A program made the position numbers and the translations under genes. DNA of 64,000 bases from Metridium senile (lineage: Eukaryota; Cnidaria; Anthozoa; Actiniaria; Metridiidae), in contig OX459105.1 in NCBI GenBank assembly GCA_949775045.1, positions 3,228,686-3,292,685 on the forward strand. The letters run 5' to 3'. Under the pieces are notes generated by a model, which was not told the DNA's origin, searched no databases, and was given only the letters and a program-made list of their open reading frames with translations. Each line of letters opens with the position of its first letter. Positions within the stretch are counted from its first letter, which is position 1. Positions 1 to 57,825 of this stretch are shown in pieces.

Positions 1-1989
1 ATGCGATGTATATATAAGGGTATTTTCGAGTCTAGGTCAGTTTACTGCGCAGTAAAAGTCATAGATTTTAACTAGGAAACCTCCACAACTACATTCTATG
101 TCAACAATTGTTTCTCTTCGAAGAACCCGTGCATGTAAAAGCCCGTCAAAACTTTCATAAAGAGGCTAAATGAACAGGGTTTTATTTGTAGTCTTTGCTT
201 TTCTGAAATTTCAAATAGTCGTCGCTAAAAATGAATTTACATTTTTGTTGGAACGATACTCGTACTGGCACGAAACTGGTCAACACACTGTATTTAGTTT
301 TGTTCTCACTGTTCTGCTCCACCGATTGATATTCAAAAGTTTGTACAAAAGAGTGCAGTTAGATAATACTTATTCAACTTTGTTCTCACTCCTCTGCTCC
401 AGGAATATCCACTAATTTGTACAACATAGCGCATTTAGAAAATAAATGTTTAGTTTTGTTGACACTGTTCTGCTCCAGTGTATCCACAAGTTTATACAAA
501 TAATGCAATTAGACGATACATAATTAGTTTTTATAATGCTTCGGTGATGGAAGCGGAATTATTTAAAAACACTGATTTACGGTTTTTGACTCGATGACAT
601 ATATGATTTGTTTCAAATTTATTTCAAATTCATGATGTTTTGAAAGTTTATCATCATATCAGTTTAAAAAAACAACTGATTAAAACAATTAGTGAATCAT
701 GTCAGAACTTGTTAAAAACTATTTTGTGCTAAACACGCACAAACCAAACAAATTGTCTAAAATTGTTCTATTCTATAAAATATTCAGGTTATGATCATGT
801 AAATGTTTTCTTATTTTACTGACTTTCGCGAAACAATTGAACAAAGGTGATTCATGATTCCTTTCTTATATCAAGTATTATTCATGATTGGTTATGTATT
901 ATCCACGGTATTTCAGTTAATAGAGTGTTTCCTGTCTATAAATTGTCAATACCATAAAGCAAAGTAAACATAGAATATAATCCATTATTTTCCATCACTA
1001 ACCTGTAGTTTTTTGCAGCAATAAGATTACAATCACGATACGGAAGTGAAGTAAAACACGATCGTCTGCCATGTTTCGTGAAGGTATGCACACAACCTCG
1101 TTTGGATACCATCTAGAGTTGGTGTCTTGCGTGACGCTAAGGAACAACTAAAATATCTAAAGAAAGATCAGTGAGATGAGACGACGGGGGTGGGGATGGG
1201 GAGTTCAACACAAGAACGTTTTTCTTTTCTGTTTATTTTTCTTCTTTCCTCAACGTAAAATAAGTAAAAACAAAAAACAAAAACATTACAAGCAACAAAT
1301 TATCTTGACTTTTGTAATCAAGTAGGAAAAGAATTGATTAAAAGACAAAAGAAGATCACGAAAGCTCTTGTTATTCCTTTCTCGGCCAAATATACGATTC
1401 CATCGACGAGTACTAGAACCATTCACATCCTACCATTCCATCCACATCCCACCAGAAAGTTTATACTTCAGCTTGTAACTTAGCAGGTGAAGCCTATGAG
1501 CCACTAGATATAAGCCAGCAAAACCAAGGATCGGTTTATGAAGAGCTTAATCAAAACACAAAGGCTGTGATAGCGTCATAAATTTCCAGCCTACCAGCCA
1601 CTTAAAATGCATGGATGTGCAAGACTCAACATACCAAAAGCTAAATATGCATATAGCAACCTAAAATTAACATGCAGAAGAGAGGATATAATTGATCAGT
1701 TGAAGACTTCAGTGGGGTTAAGAGCTCACTGTTTGATATTTTTTACAACTCATATATAATTCATGAGACTGAATTTTACAAAAGAAATCATGTTCGTGAC
1801 GAGGGTTGACGTTGTATTTTAGATACCTTCTGATGTGCATGAGTTTTAACTTGCATGAGTTTGCTCAGCCAGATTTACTTTTATTTTGACAATTTTGGTA
1901 AAATATGAAAAAACTAACGTTAAACGTTCATAAACACTTTACAATTTTCGCGTCCAATTTATATTAGATATACGGCTCGTCTTCACGCT
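1..1989. other. 3' flank of the phosphatase gene, no gene seen
   Basis: AT-rich intergenic DNA downstream of the minus-strand receptor phosphatase gene. The longest open frame (170-415, + strand) has no recognisable domain and overlaps a small tandem repeat, so I do not call it a gene. Nothing else convincing was seen. Confidence 0.5.
293..525. repeat. Three-copy degenerate tandem repeat, about 78 bp unit
   Basis: Each unit opens with a version of TTTAGTTTTGTT followed by CACT and CTGCTCCA, at about 293, 373 and 449. Each then runs through a TTTGTACAAA-type stretch. The copies are clearly related but diverged. Confidence 0.6.
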
Positions 1990-2260
1990 CGCCATTGTAT
2001 ATCCCATACAGATCGGCCGCGCATACTGTATATATTACATAAAGTTCTGAAACTCATTATAAATTATACGAATTTCTTTTTTATTGCAAGCTACTGATAA
2101 ACCATTTTTATCTCTTTAAAATGACGACATATACTACATACTATTGAGCTTAATTACAAACATTTTGTAAGTATCTGTAAAGATCCGCTATGCCTCGAAA
2201 CTGTCTGTATGTACTATATACGATATGAGCGGCCAATCTGTATGGGATATACAGTGGCTA
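1990..2260. repeat. Inverted-repeat element (MITE-like)
   Basis: Arms of about 34 bp at 1991-2024 and 2226-2259 read as reverse complements around the shared word GTATATCCCATACAGAT. The spacer of about 200 bp is AT-rich and non-coding. No target duplication could be fixed. Confidence 0.55.
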
Positions 2261-3584
2261 ATCAAATTTTGACTTTTGTCAATTTCTCATGAATTATTAA
2301 TGAGTTTTATAAGAATTGTTAATCAAACCTTTACGTTTTCGCATTCATTAGTCGTGTATTTCCAGTCTTCCTGAAAAGTTGAACAAGTGACGACCTTTTG
2401 CCACTCTATAAAGCAATTTTGAACGTCCCATTTTGTTGTTGTAAGTTGGTGGAAAATGTTTTGCCTGGCCAAGTTTAGGTTTTGCAAACTTCCGACCATG
2501 CTGACCTTTCCGGTTCTTTTTGATGTCCTAATGCCAAATAATTCAACCTAATTTGCACATGAATGAGGTATTGAATATAAACGTTTTTGTGCTTCTTGCA
2601 TTTTAAACATTACAGAAAAGCTAATGAACCATTATGTCTCTACTCCCTTAGGACAAATACTAAAAAAATGCATTCTATAGTTAAAACTGCATGAGGTCGA
2701 CAACTGCAACCGCATAGTTAAAACAACTAAGTTGAATAACCAAATTACAATTTATAGTAAGAGGACTTAAACAACGCCAAAATATGTGTCGGCTTTACAA
2801 CTTATTCCCTGGTATGGTTTCCAGCACTCATTTCTGTCAAATGACCCGATTTGCTCAAAGGTACTCGATAGCTACGGTCTCAAAATAAGGACCAACATCT
2901 TTATTCACTGACCCGTCTTGCTGGACATTATTATTTTCTCCTTCACTGGCCCGACTTGCTGGATATGGCTATTTTCAAATATGAGATTTTGTTGTTGCCT
3001 AAAAGGCTTCTGCCGCTTCGTAAATCAATGCGACGCTTGAGCTCCTTAATTTGATGCCAAGACGTTTGAACCTCGGTTAAGGCCCGGGCTTCAACATTAA
3101 CTTTTGCTTGGCATTGGTTCGATTTTGTTGAACGCTGTAGAATGGTTGTTGAGCGATGTTAAACGTCGCAGCAGCAATAAAATAACGTAGGGGGAAAACA
3201 ATATCAACAACGTATCAGAAATACCGTATGCAACGTTGAAAACAATTCCATTATCATATATGGTATTGTAGGTGAGAAGTAACAAAAGACTTTGATTAGC
3301 GCGAGAGATTTTTTTCTTTTTTTTTGGTTGGGATTGCAACAGAACAATAGGCATACTTTGATACGAATGTTGAATTGGGTTTGGCAAACGGCTTCAACAT
3401 TGCCATTCAACAAACTCGAACGGATGTTGAAGCAAATGTTGAAGCCATTTTGCCCTGGCATTTAGCCAGATACTTTCGATCTTTTAGCGGCATCTTTTAT
3501 CAAGAATTCTTGACTTGTTAGTTGGAACAGACGGAGAGGTTGGGGATAAGAAAGGAGTTGTCTATTAATTATTTGTTTGGCTAA
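2261..3584. other. Intergenic, no gene seen
   Basis: This stretch holds a short direct repeat (about 2902-2960, CACTG..CCGA/TCTTGCTGGA twice) and, at 3090-3465, many scattered GTTGAAGC/TTCAACAT words on both strands, suggesting an old palindromic element. Open frames on the minus strand at 3097-3461 follow these repeats and show no domain. Confidence 0.4.
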
Positions 3585-3856
3585 ATATAGCTAATTCAAT
3601 TAACTTTGTCGCTGATTTATAATGCCTAAAGCCTAATCGTCAGACCGAAAGGGATCGTGGGATATCTTTTATCGAGGCGAATTAGGCGTGCAAAGCGTGT
3701 AAAACATTCAACGTGTATTTGCAAGTGTTCCTCAGTGGAAACAAAAACACAAATCTTGAAAACTCATGCAATTTTAAAATCCCATGACCACTTTCGCTCT
3801 CAAGATTAGGCTTTAGGCTTGTTTCAGCGACGAAGTTAATTGAATTAGCTATATAT
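3585..3856. mobile_element. Short inverted-repeat transposon (MITE)
   Basis: Terminal inverted repeats of about 53 bp (3585-3638 and 3803-3856) share TATAGCTAATTCAATTAACT and TGCCTAAAGCCTAATC-type sequence. The internal region of about 165 bp is non-coding. Confidence 0.7.
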
Positions 3857-4013
3857 GTATATGTTAAATGACTTTATATACAGTTACTGTTTGTAATTAG
3901 AGTGTAATAAACAATCCATAATTTATTTACTTTTTAATAAGCTTATAACCATGCACTTACAAATTACAAATTTAATTTTTACAAATATATCAGTGACATT
4001 TTTTTCAATTGAC

Positions 4014-4202
4014 CAGTGAAACCCCGCTTAATACGGCCACCCGCTTAATACGGCCACCCCGTTATTGTGGCCAGTTTTTTAAGTCTCGACAAAATGCATG
4101 TCCATACATTTTCTATAAAATTTACCCGCTTAATGCGGCCAACCCGTTAATACGCCCACTTTGGGATGTCCCTTCGGTGGCCAGATTAACGGGGTTTCAC
4201 TG
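4014..4202. mobile_element. pogo/Tigger-type MITE
   Basis: It begins CAGTGAAACCCCG and ends with the reverse complement CGGGGTTTCACTG. Sub-terminal CGCTTAATACGGCCACC repeats occur at both ends. This layout is typical of small non-autonomous pogo/Tigger elements (Tc1/mariner superfamily). A TA follows the right end; the left flank is AC. Confidence 0.7.
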
Positions 4203-4835
4203 TATATATATAAAATATTATAATTTATATTATGAAACTAACATTCCATTAAAACTAATTATTCTGCAAATATTATTTACAATCACATGAAAATATTCAA
4301 AATATTATTTTCTATTAAATACAAAAGCTATTAAATATTTTAGTTTAAAACGCTTGATCATACATACAATTTAAAACGCTTGTTCGTCAATAGACCTTTA
4401 AAAGGTTCTCTCCAACAACCTCACATCGATATATTGTTAAGAATTTGACTTGATGTGTTTCATTCATTTGATAATGTGTACGTGCTTTTCTTAAATCACA
4501 GCAAGCTGTAGTCAAATTCTAAAGAATATATAATAACACGCTATATGTGGTCAAGAAAGATTGGAATATACCTTTAAAATCTTCTAGTTGATGCCAGTAT
4601 ATAAAAAGTTTAGAAAAATAAAAAGGCAGCAAAAAATGCATTTATTGCCTAGTAACACGAATCTCTGTAAAAGTATTAATATTAATTCTTATCCTTTCTT
4701 TAATACATAAGTGGGTTAGAAAGATTGAATATACCTTTAAAATCTTATAGTTTACATGAAAAGATAAGTCGAGTCATACTATATATATATACTGAGATTT
4801 GCCATAATTTTCTGTCTTGCATTTCACCTTAACCT
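4203..4835. other. AT-rich intergenic, nothing recognised
   Basis: Strongly AT-rich DNA with short direct repeats such as TATACCTTTAAAATCTT (about 4568 and 4731). No coding region, RNA gene or element boundary was found. Confidence 0.4.
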
Positions 4836-5226
4836 TTTTGACAAAGGTATATGTCCATAATTCCTTTCCTTCTTGGAATGGCCAATCACTTTGGACAACC
4901 TTTTTAAAAGTATATGTCCATGATTCCTTTTCTTCTTGGAATGGTCAATCACTTTGGACAGCCTTTTTAAAAGTATATATCCATGATTCCTTTTCTTCTT
5001 GGAATGGCCAATCACTTTGGACAACCTTTTTAAAAGTATATGTCCATGATTCCTTTTCTTCTTGGAATGGTCAATCACTTTGGACAGCCTTTTTAAAAGT
5101 ATATATCCATGATTCCTTTTCTTCTTGGAATGGCCAATCACTTTGGACAACCTTTTTAAAAGTGTATGTCCATAATTCCTTTCCTTTTTGGAATGGACAA
5201 TCACTTTGGACAACCTTTTTATTCCC
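4836..5226. repeat. 63-bp minisatellite, six copies
   Basis: Six head-to-tail units of 63 bp are marked by GGAATGG at about 4876, 4939, 5002, 5065, 5128 and 5191. Two variants alternate (..ATATGTCC../..ATATATCC..), giving a 126-bp higher-order period. Because 63 is a multiple of three, open frames run through it on both strands (4817-5242 + and 4824-5213 -). I treat these as by-products of the repeat. Confidence 0.9.
5218..5223 (-). promoter_or_regulatory. Candidate polyadenylation signal (AATAAA)
   Basis: AATAAA on the minus strand about 620 nt past the phosphatase stop. A nearer variant, ATTAAA, lies at 5671-5676, about 170 nt past the stop. Which one is used cannot be told from sequence. 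Confidence 0.25.
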
Positions 5227-5342
5227 GTCTATCTTGGAATGATCTGTTACTTTGACTATCTGATCTATTTCTCTTGGATCGGGCAAATGACTAATCGGCT
5301 TAACTAAACGTTTATGAAATAGCTGCATTTGTATTATTGTAA

Positions 5343-5763
5343 TTAGCTTTTTCCAAAACGAGTAAAGGACTGGGTACTAGCTTCCCTTATTAATGTAATT
5401 AAGAAATGAACTTCATAATAAAATAGAGCAGAATAATGATCAAAATATGTAAGATTCCTGAGATTTGGTGCTTTTGGTTTGATATTGAGTGAGTTACAAA
5501 CATTCAAAACTGACCAAAATTACAAAAGAATGTATGGATTGGAAGGACAGGCGTCCTTCCAAACCATACATTACCTTCAATTTTTAGGCATTTTTATGAG
5601 GCTGTATCTTGGTCAGAATACAATGAAATACAACCAAACTCAGGAATCTTACATATCTTAATGTGCTCTATTTAATCATGACATTCTTGTCTTAATTACG
5701 TTAATTAGGGAAACTAGTACCCAGTCCTTACTAGTACCTTACTCGTTTCGGAAAAGGCCAATT
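5343..5763. mobile_element. Foldback MITE in the 3' flank
   Basis: Arms of about 115-125 bp (5343-5470 and 5640-5763) are reverse complements sharing GGACTGGGTACTAG and AAACGAGTAA. The centre is a tight palindrome at 5530-5570 built on GGAAGGAC/GTCCTTCC. It starts about 80 nt past the phosphatase stop codon and so is likely transcribed in its 3' UTR. Confidence 0.75.
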
Positions 5764-5845
5764 TAGATGTGTTAGTAGTTATAACTACGGTAGATTACTT
5801 TAGAACTAAACCAAGTTGGATTCGTCGAACGAGGCGTCATATCTA

Positions 5846-51397
<45,552 letters not shown>

Positions 51398-52125
51398 CTG
51401 TATTTAAAATCATAAACCATTGAATAGAACAGAGTGAATAGTTGCAAAAACTATAGTTTAGTACCATTTAGCAATAAAAAGATCTTAAGAGCGTCCTTCC
51501 GTAAGAATCGAACAAAATTTACAATTCGTGGCAAACCTTCAAAATTCGATTTGGTTCATATTTTGCTCATAGGTAGGGTAAAGTATCCTAATAATCGCTG
51601 TATACTTGGTTTGATTAAATAATGCTTCAAAGTGGAGAAAAACGTATTTTTATGAACAGCCTCAGAAAAACCAATTTGGGCGGTCAATTTTGATGTAACT
51701 TTACGACTGATTTACTCACAACCTGGGAATGCCAGATACACAAATACTTTGAATACTTGTTGTACTATCCTTTCTCTACCACTAGCGTGAATTTCAGGTC
51801 AATTGTACAATTGTGATTATTTTTAATAATTATATTTGTTTGACGTATATTTAGGGTCGTTAGAAGTATGCCTTGTAAAAACTCCGATTGCGAATTCGCC
51901 TAAAATTTAAATCACTTGAAACTTGGCCGATTAATTGCTGAAGTAATACGCTTTCAGCCCGTGGTAAGAAATCTTTGGGCAAATGAGTGTGTGTTATGAT
52001 ACGAAGCCCAAATGTTGTGTTAATTTACTTAAATTTGACTTTAACGGATTACACAAGAGATATCAGAGTACAATTCACAATTCTCGATTTAGACCACAAA
52101 ATGTTTCTTTCCATGCTCTAAATTA
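51398..52125. other. Upstream RPTP intron, nothing recognised
   Basis: No earlier exon of the F5/8C domain could be identified here or further upstream. Plus-strand open frames (51434-51622, 51983-52198) have no recognisable domain. Confidence 0.4.
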
Positions 52126-53117
52126 CTTAAGAATATTAGATTGGATAGAATTATTACCTTGTGTATGTAGAAAGCGGCAATTTCAGAATGTTTTGTAGAG
52201 ATAAACATCGACAACCATAATGGATTCGAATTATGTCGCTATTTCGTTTGACACAGGGAGCCCATCGCATGGCATCAAATTTCAGTTGCATAATTCCCGC
52301 TTCTTTTAGCTGTTTATTTCAGACAAATTAGGTTTACATATTTTTATATATTAAATAGTTGATTATTGTTAGTATCTTTTTTGGAGAATTAAAGTATTTT
52401 TTAAAAACTTAAAACCAAGAACTACCTGCTGTCATCGGTGCTGTTATTTTTGCAGACTCGTCACTTTCGTGTCATTAAGCTTTCAAAATTAATTACAGAC
52501 ATAATTAGGTATTAATAGGTATTAATGGGCTTTTAGTCTGAGAACTCTGAAACATGGAGGTTTGTTGTTCTTTGAAAACAATCACTGGAGGAATATGTGG
52601 TGCTGATAGCCGATACCCGAGTGATAGAGTACAATTAGTTCCTTTAATATCTTGTACAAACGATATTGTCAGCCACAAGTCGGCATTTTCCTTTATTGGA
52701 CCAGAAAATGAAGTCGATCTTATCTTGTCTCGAGCTGGCATATTCCATCAACCAGCTGAGATTGATTCAATGGTTATATGTCCTCTCCACCGTAAAAAAA
52801 ACTTGGGCTAGGATGGAACAGAGGTGCAAATATTCGATGCACAATACCGTCTGAGATATCGAATCATGGCCGAAAGAGCAAGAAACACTGGCCAAAGGGA
52901 GAAAGAGGAGTTGGAAAATATGAATCAGAGTTATTGCTACAAAACACTGGGTTGTTTATTCAAGTTGGGTCAGGTAATTCTCAATTATTGAAAATACACT
53001 AAAACAGATATTGGAGCAATTTTATAGATGGATATATCAAAAAGTCAAACTCATTTGTCATTTTAGGAGTGTGTAGAAAATGCCGAGAAAAACTGCAAGA
53101 CTTAACTGCCAGATCTG
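52126..53117 (+). repeat. Left arm of a 1-kb inverted duplication
   Basis: Reverse complement of 54241-55126 plus 57954-58067, with few mismatches. Outer boundary at CTTAAGAATATTAG, inner boundary just after GCCAGATCTGG. Carries CACAGGGAGCCC (about 52254), the same terminal word as the MITE at 24684. Confidence 0.85.
52554..53117 (+). pseudogene. Two exons of an unnamed conserved gene, left copy, frameshifted
   Basis: Exon 1 (52554-52973) encodes MEVCCSLKTITGGICGADSR to SMVICPLHRKK. An A8 run at 52793-52801 (A9 in the right copy) shifts the frame. The shifted frame continues LGLGWNRGANIRCTIPSEIS to GLFIQVGSG, then donor CAGGTAATT. Exon 2 starts at 53067 after TTTTAG with VCRKCREKLQDLTARS and is cut by the arm boundary. 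The CPLHR and CRKCR motifs suggest zinc binding. I recall similar sequences as unnamed predicted proteins in invertebrates and fish, but cannot name a function. Confidence 0.6.
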
Positions 53118-53340
53118 GCGATCGACGGAGGTTTTGAAAATGACCCCTAAAAGGTACGCACAGATACAAATAAAGCAGATTTAAAATGACCCTTACAACT
53201 GATTTTTGAGCCAAAACTCTAAAAGGACCCTAAAAGGTACGCACAGGAGATATTTCAATCCTAAAAGGTACGCCGATCACCCCTACCACTTGGACAAAGA
53301 GAATAGGGTTAGGGCCGGTTAGGGGGGGGGGGGGGGGGGG
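53118..53340. other. Loop of the inverted duplication, left part
   Basis: Three copies of CCTAAAAGGTACGC (about 53147, 53230, 53261) with AAAATGACCC words, then a poly-G run of about 18 (53325-53342). No gene. Confidence 0.6.
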
Positions 53341-53965
53341 GGTGTTATTGACAAAAGACAGTAACTGACGCAAGACATCCATTGCCGCAAAACAATGACT
53401 GGCGCAAGACACTAACGGACGCAAGACATTCGATCATTGTCGCAAGACATTCATTGTCGCAAGACACTAGCTGTCGCAAGACACTAACTGTCACATGCAA
53501 AACATTCATTGTCGCAAAACATTCATTTATCGCAAGACATTCAATGTCACAAGACATTCATTATCGCAAGACATTCATTGTCGCAAGACACTAACTGTAG
53601 CATGCAAAACATTCATTGCCGCAAGACATTCATTGTCGCAAGACATTCATTGTCGCAAGACACTAACTGTCGCAAGACACTAACTGTCGCATGCAAAACA
53701 TTTATTGTAGCAAGACATTCAATGTCGCAAGACACTAACTGTCGCAAGACACTAACTGTCGCATGCAAAACATTCATTAATGCCGCAAGACATTCATTGT
53801 CGTAAGACATTCATTGTCGCAAGACACTAACTGTCGCAAGACACTAACTGTCGCATGCAAAACATTCATTGTCGCAAAACATTCATTTATATTATTGCAA
53901 GACATTCATTGTCGCAAGACATTCATTGCCGCAAAACAATGACTGACGCAAGACAATAACTAACG
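53341..53965. repeat. 17-bp minisatellite in the loop
   Basis: Runs of CGCAAGACATTCATTGT and CGCAAGACACTAACTGT, with every few units a variant CGCATGCAAAACATTCATTG. The unit of about 17 bp has no unique spacers, so it is not a CRISPR. Open frames on both strands are artefacts. Confidence 0.9.
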
Positions 53966-54240
53966 CAAGATAATTACTGACAAGACAATCAATGACGTAA
54001 GATACTAACTGACTCAAGTCACAACTAAAGCAAGGACTAAAGCATGGAACAACTAACCAACTATAGCTATACACATATAACCTCCGACGATCGCCCCTAA
54101 CACTTGGACAAAGGGAGTACCCCTCCCGGGGAATACCCCTCTACTACGTTGTCCAAAGCCATATTTAGTAGTAATAACAGCGACTTAAATAATTCATACC
54201 AGATTTATTTCTTTAAATTGCGTATTCAACTTATCCACGT
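53966..54240. other. Loop of the inverted duplication, right part
   Basis: Degenerate CAAGACAAT words then unique sequence. CACTTGGACAAAG and CGATCGCCCCTA here echo CACTTGGACAAAG and CCGATCACCCCTA at 53273-53300, so the loop itself has partial duplication. Confidence 0.5.
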
Positions 54241-54805
54241 CAGATCTGGCAGTTAAGTCTTTCAGTTTTTCTCGGCATTTTCTACACACTCCTAAAATGA
54301 CAAATGAGTTTGACTTTTTGATATATCCATCTATAAAATTGCTCCAATATCTGTTTTAGTGTATTTTCAATAATTGAGAATTACCTGACCCAACTTGAAT
54401 AAACAACCCAGTGTTTTGTAGCAATAACTCTGATTCATATTTTCCAACTCCTCTTTCTCCCTTTGGCCAGTGTTTCTTGCTCTTTCGGCCATGATTCGAT
54501 ATCTCAGACGGTATTGTGCATCGAATATTTGCACCTCTGTTCCATCCTAGCCCAAGTTTTTTTTTACGGTGGAGAGGACATATAACCATTGAATCAATCT
54601 CAGCTGGTTGATGGAATATGCCAGCTCGAGACAAGATAAGATCGACTTCATTTTCTGGTCCAATAAAGGAAAATGCCGACTTGTGGCTGACAATATCGTT
54701 TGTACAAGATATTAAAGGAACTAATTGTACTCTATCACTCGGGTATCGGCTATCAGCACCACATATTCCTCCAGCGATTGTTTTCAAAGAACAACAAACC
54801 TCCAT
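54241..54805 (-). CDS. Two exons of an unnamed conserved gene, right copy, frame intact
   Basis: Exon 1 (54805-54385) encodes 140 residues in one frame: MEVCCSLKTIAGGICGADSR, FSFIGPENEVDLILSRAGIF, SMVICPLHRKKKLGLGWNRG, RCTIPSEISNHGRKSKKHWP, LLLQNTGLFIQVGSG. Donor CAGGTAATT. Exon 2 (54291 down to 54241) begins VCRKCREKLKDL after TTTTAG; phases agree (1/1). The reading frame, splice sites and conserved Cys/His survive here but not in the left copy. The rest of the gene is missing because the arm ends. Function unknown; probably mobile-element borne. Confidence 0.55.
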
Positions 54806-56518
54806 GTTTCAGAGTTCTCAGACTAAAAGCCCATTAATACCTATTAATACCTAATTATGTCACTCTGTAATTAATTTTGAAAGCTTAATGACACGAAAGT
54901 GACGAGTCTGCAAAAATAACAGCACCGATAACAGCAGGTAGTTCTTGGTTTTAAGTTTTTTAAAAATACTTTAATTCTCAAAAGATACTAACAATAATCA
55001 ACTATTTAATATATAAAAATATGTAAACCTAATTTGTCTGAAATAAACAGCTAAAAGAAGCGGGAATTATGCAACTGAAATTTGATGCCATGCGATGGGC
55101 TCCCTGTGTCAAACGAAATAGTAATACATTCTCACTGGCCATTGTCCCTCGGTCGATGATTAAGATATGGGAATAATAGGACTCCATTGTTCTAGGCTAA
55201 ACAATGGAAATAGATCCGGAGGGACAAAGTGCCGGGGTAATATAAGTAGGAAAAAGTGGGCGGGAGGGTGGGGGAAAAATACTCGAGTAGTCTTTCTTTC
55301 TAAACACCACAAGATTGTTCCCCGAGGCAATATAAGTACGAAAAAGTGGGCGGGAGGGTGGGGGAAAAACACTCGAGTAGACTTTCTTTCTCAACACCAC
55401 AGGATTATTCCCGGCCCGTAACATCCATCTGCCCCTTTCATCCTACTATCCGGTTTGATGTTGTTTGTCTCGCTAGTTTGGGCAACTAAGAATGAGCTAA
55501 CACCAAATGCATTGTTTATATAGTCTTGCATATCATTAACCATCTCCCTTGGGAGTAGATGATCAGTGAGAATAGTAATACATTCTCACTGGCCATTGTC
55601 CCTCGGTCGATGATTAAGATATGGGAACAATAGGACTCTATTGTTCTAGGCTAAACAATTCCGTAGATCCCTCGTTCCGTTCGGGTTTACACTGAATCAT
55701 GACATCCTTTCCTTCCGACCCCCATACCCTATGATAATCTCCTAAGGATATCTGATAATCATCCTACTTGAATCCCATCTTCTGATCATATTCCATCCCA
55801 TAACTAAGACTCCCAGACCTCTTGTCCCAAAACTCAAAACTCTTCTTAAATGTTTGTCATACTGCAAAACACGTTTCAAATGTTGCAAAATCAAATATTC
55901 CAATAACTTCCTCTACCAGAAGAAACTTGTATTTAAAGTAATACTTCTCCCCGAAACTCAGAATAAAACCACAGGAAGGCCGCGACCCAGAGGGTAACAA
56001 AAACGAAATACTATAGGCATAACAACAAAAAAAAAAAAAAAAAAGACATGAAATAAGTGTAAAATAAAACAAAGGGCTCCCCCTGACCAAACCGGACCAG
56101 GAACCCGCCCGAAGGCCGGTTATGGGTGTTTGTTTAGATTTACCCTTCTGGTCGCGGCCGAACAAGTGGAGAAAAATAACGCAAAATAAAACAAATAGAA
56201 AAAATAAGAAATAAGCAGGTTATACGTAACACTCCCCAAGGTATAGAGTGGTGTCTGTGACAAAATCAATTAACTTAGCCGGCCTGTAACTACTAGTTTA
56301 CCTAGACAAATATGATGTAGTACAACCCTTATAGCTACTGTGCCGACATACGGCTATCCAGCCGACACACGGCTACCTACGCCACACCCTTGTATAATTT
56401 TGACCGCCAAAATTGCCGAAACACGGCTATAGTAGTTTTACCACTTCTCGGTGTGAATTTCCTTAAGCCAAACTTGCCGACACACGGCTGTTTACGCAGA
56501 CTATGATATAATTTTATA

Positions 56519-56866
56519 TGCCAACACATGACTGCTCTTATTGCCAACACATGACTGCTCTTATTGCCAACACATGACTGCTCTTATTGCCAACACATGA
56601 CTGCTCTTATTGCCAACACATGACTGCTCTTGTTGCCAACACATGACTGCTCTTATTGCCAACACATGACTGCTCTTGTTGCCAACACATGACTGCTCTT
56701 ATTGCCAACACATGACTGCTCTTATTGCCAACACATGACTGCTCTTATTGCCAACACATGACTGCTCTTATTGCCAACACATGACTGCTCTTATTGCCAA
56801 CACATGACTGCTCTTATTGCCAACACATGACTGCTCTTATTGCCAACACATGACTGCTCTTATTGG
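56519..56866. repeat. 23-bp minisatellite, 15 copies
   Basis: ATTGCCAACACATGACTGCT plus CTT repeated 15 times, nearly without change (two copies have GTTGCC). Upstream, single CGACACACGGCTA words at 56340-56490 look like its progenitor. Confidence 0.95.
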
Positions 56867-57825
56867 AAATGCACGTGAAAGCTATAACACAATAATAGAA
56901 TAACAAAGTTAGGTGCTGTAAAACTAAAGGCATAGACGCTCTGTAAAATATTACAAATTAATAACATTCGCATTGAGAACCCGAAAAAGGATAGAAATGC
57001 CGACAATTAAAAATAAACTTAGCATAAGGGCGCAAAATAAAACCAGCGCGAACAAAAACGGTGACACACAGACCGATGAACTCCACACGCATAAAAAATG
57101 CCGACCACGTGCCAATCACACTGATAGTGAGGACGTGAAAATAAGACATGCATGTATGACAACGGTGCGACTACAAACACAAACGACGGACAATAACGGC
57201 TACGAACAGACAAGTAATTGCACACGCATAAAACCAAAGCATGGGATGCCGACCATGAACCTAATACAAACAGCGAGAACCACGTACGAAAAGACATGAA
57301 TATATAACATGAAAATTGGCGAATACGGCCAACCTATACAATTATACTAACAAAATAGAAGTAAAATGAAAACGAGACTATTAGTAACACACTGTGCGGA
57401 CAACAAACACAAGCGACGAACAACTACACCGGTGAACTCACGCCTATAAGACAAGCGATACGAACAGCGGACTAAGTACGATAAGACATGACTAGGTTAC
57501 ACACGGTACGACAACAAACACAAACGATGAACATTTAAATACAACGGTAAACACGCCTAAGACACAATTACACGCGAGCGACTACACAAATTCTGGCCGA
57601 AAGCCGAAAACTGAATAATATAGAATAGCATACATTCGCGGCTACGTAAGACACGTGTGCTAGTAACTAACCCAAGATATTCCACGTAAAATTAACATTC
57701 GCTTCCACTAAAAGTGAGTCAAACACACGGTACACTTAACTCCAAGCACACTAAAACTCATACATGGCCAGTCTACGCCTAGTCGTGGATATAGCATTTT
57801 TCCAACCGCCGGAGTACGAATCCAA
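56867..57825. other. Interior of the compound element, no gene
   Basis: A-rich on the plus strand with recurring ACACAAACGACGAACAA and AAGACATGA words. The overlapping frames 56973-57299 (+) and 57019-57297 (-) have no recognisable domain. Confidence 0.4.

Noticed and set aside
4817..5242. Repeat protein on either strand
   Set aside because: Both frames exist only because the repeat unit is 63 bp; no signal, domain or flanking gene structure.
53341..53965. CRISPR-like array
   Set aside because: Units of about 17 bp are contiguous with no unique spacers, and the context is an animal genome.
56519..56866. CRISPR-like or coding repeat of 23 bp
   Set aside because: Head-to-tail minisatellite without spacers.
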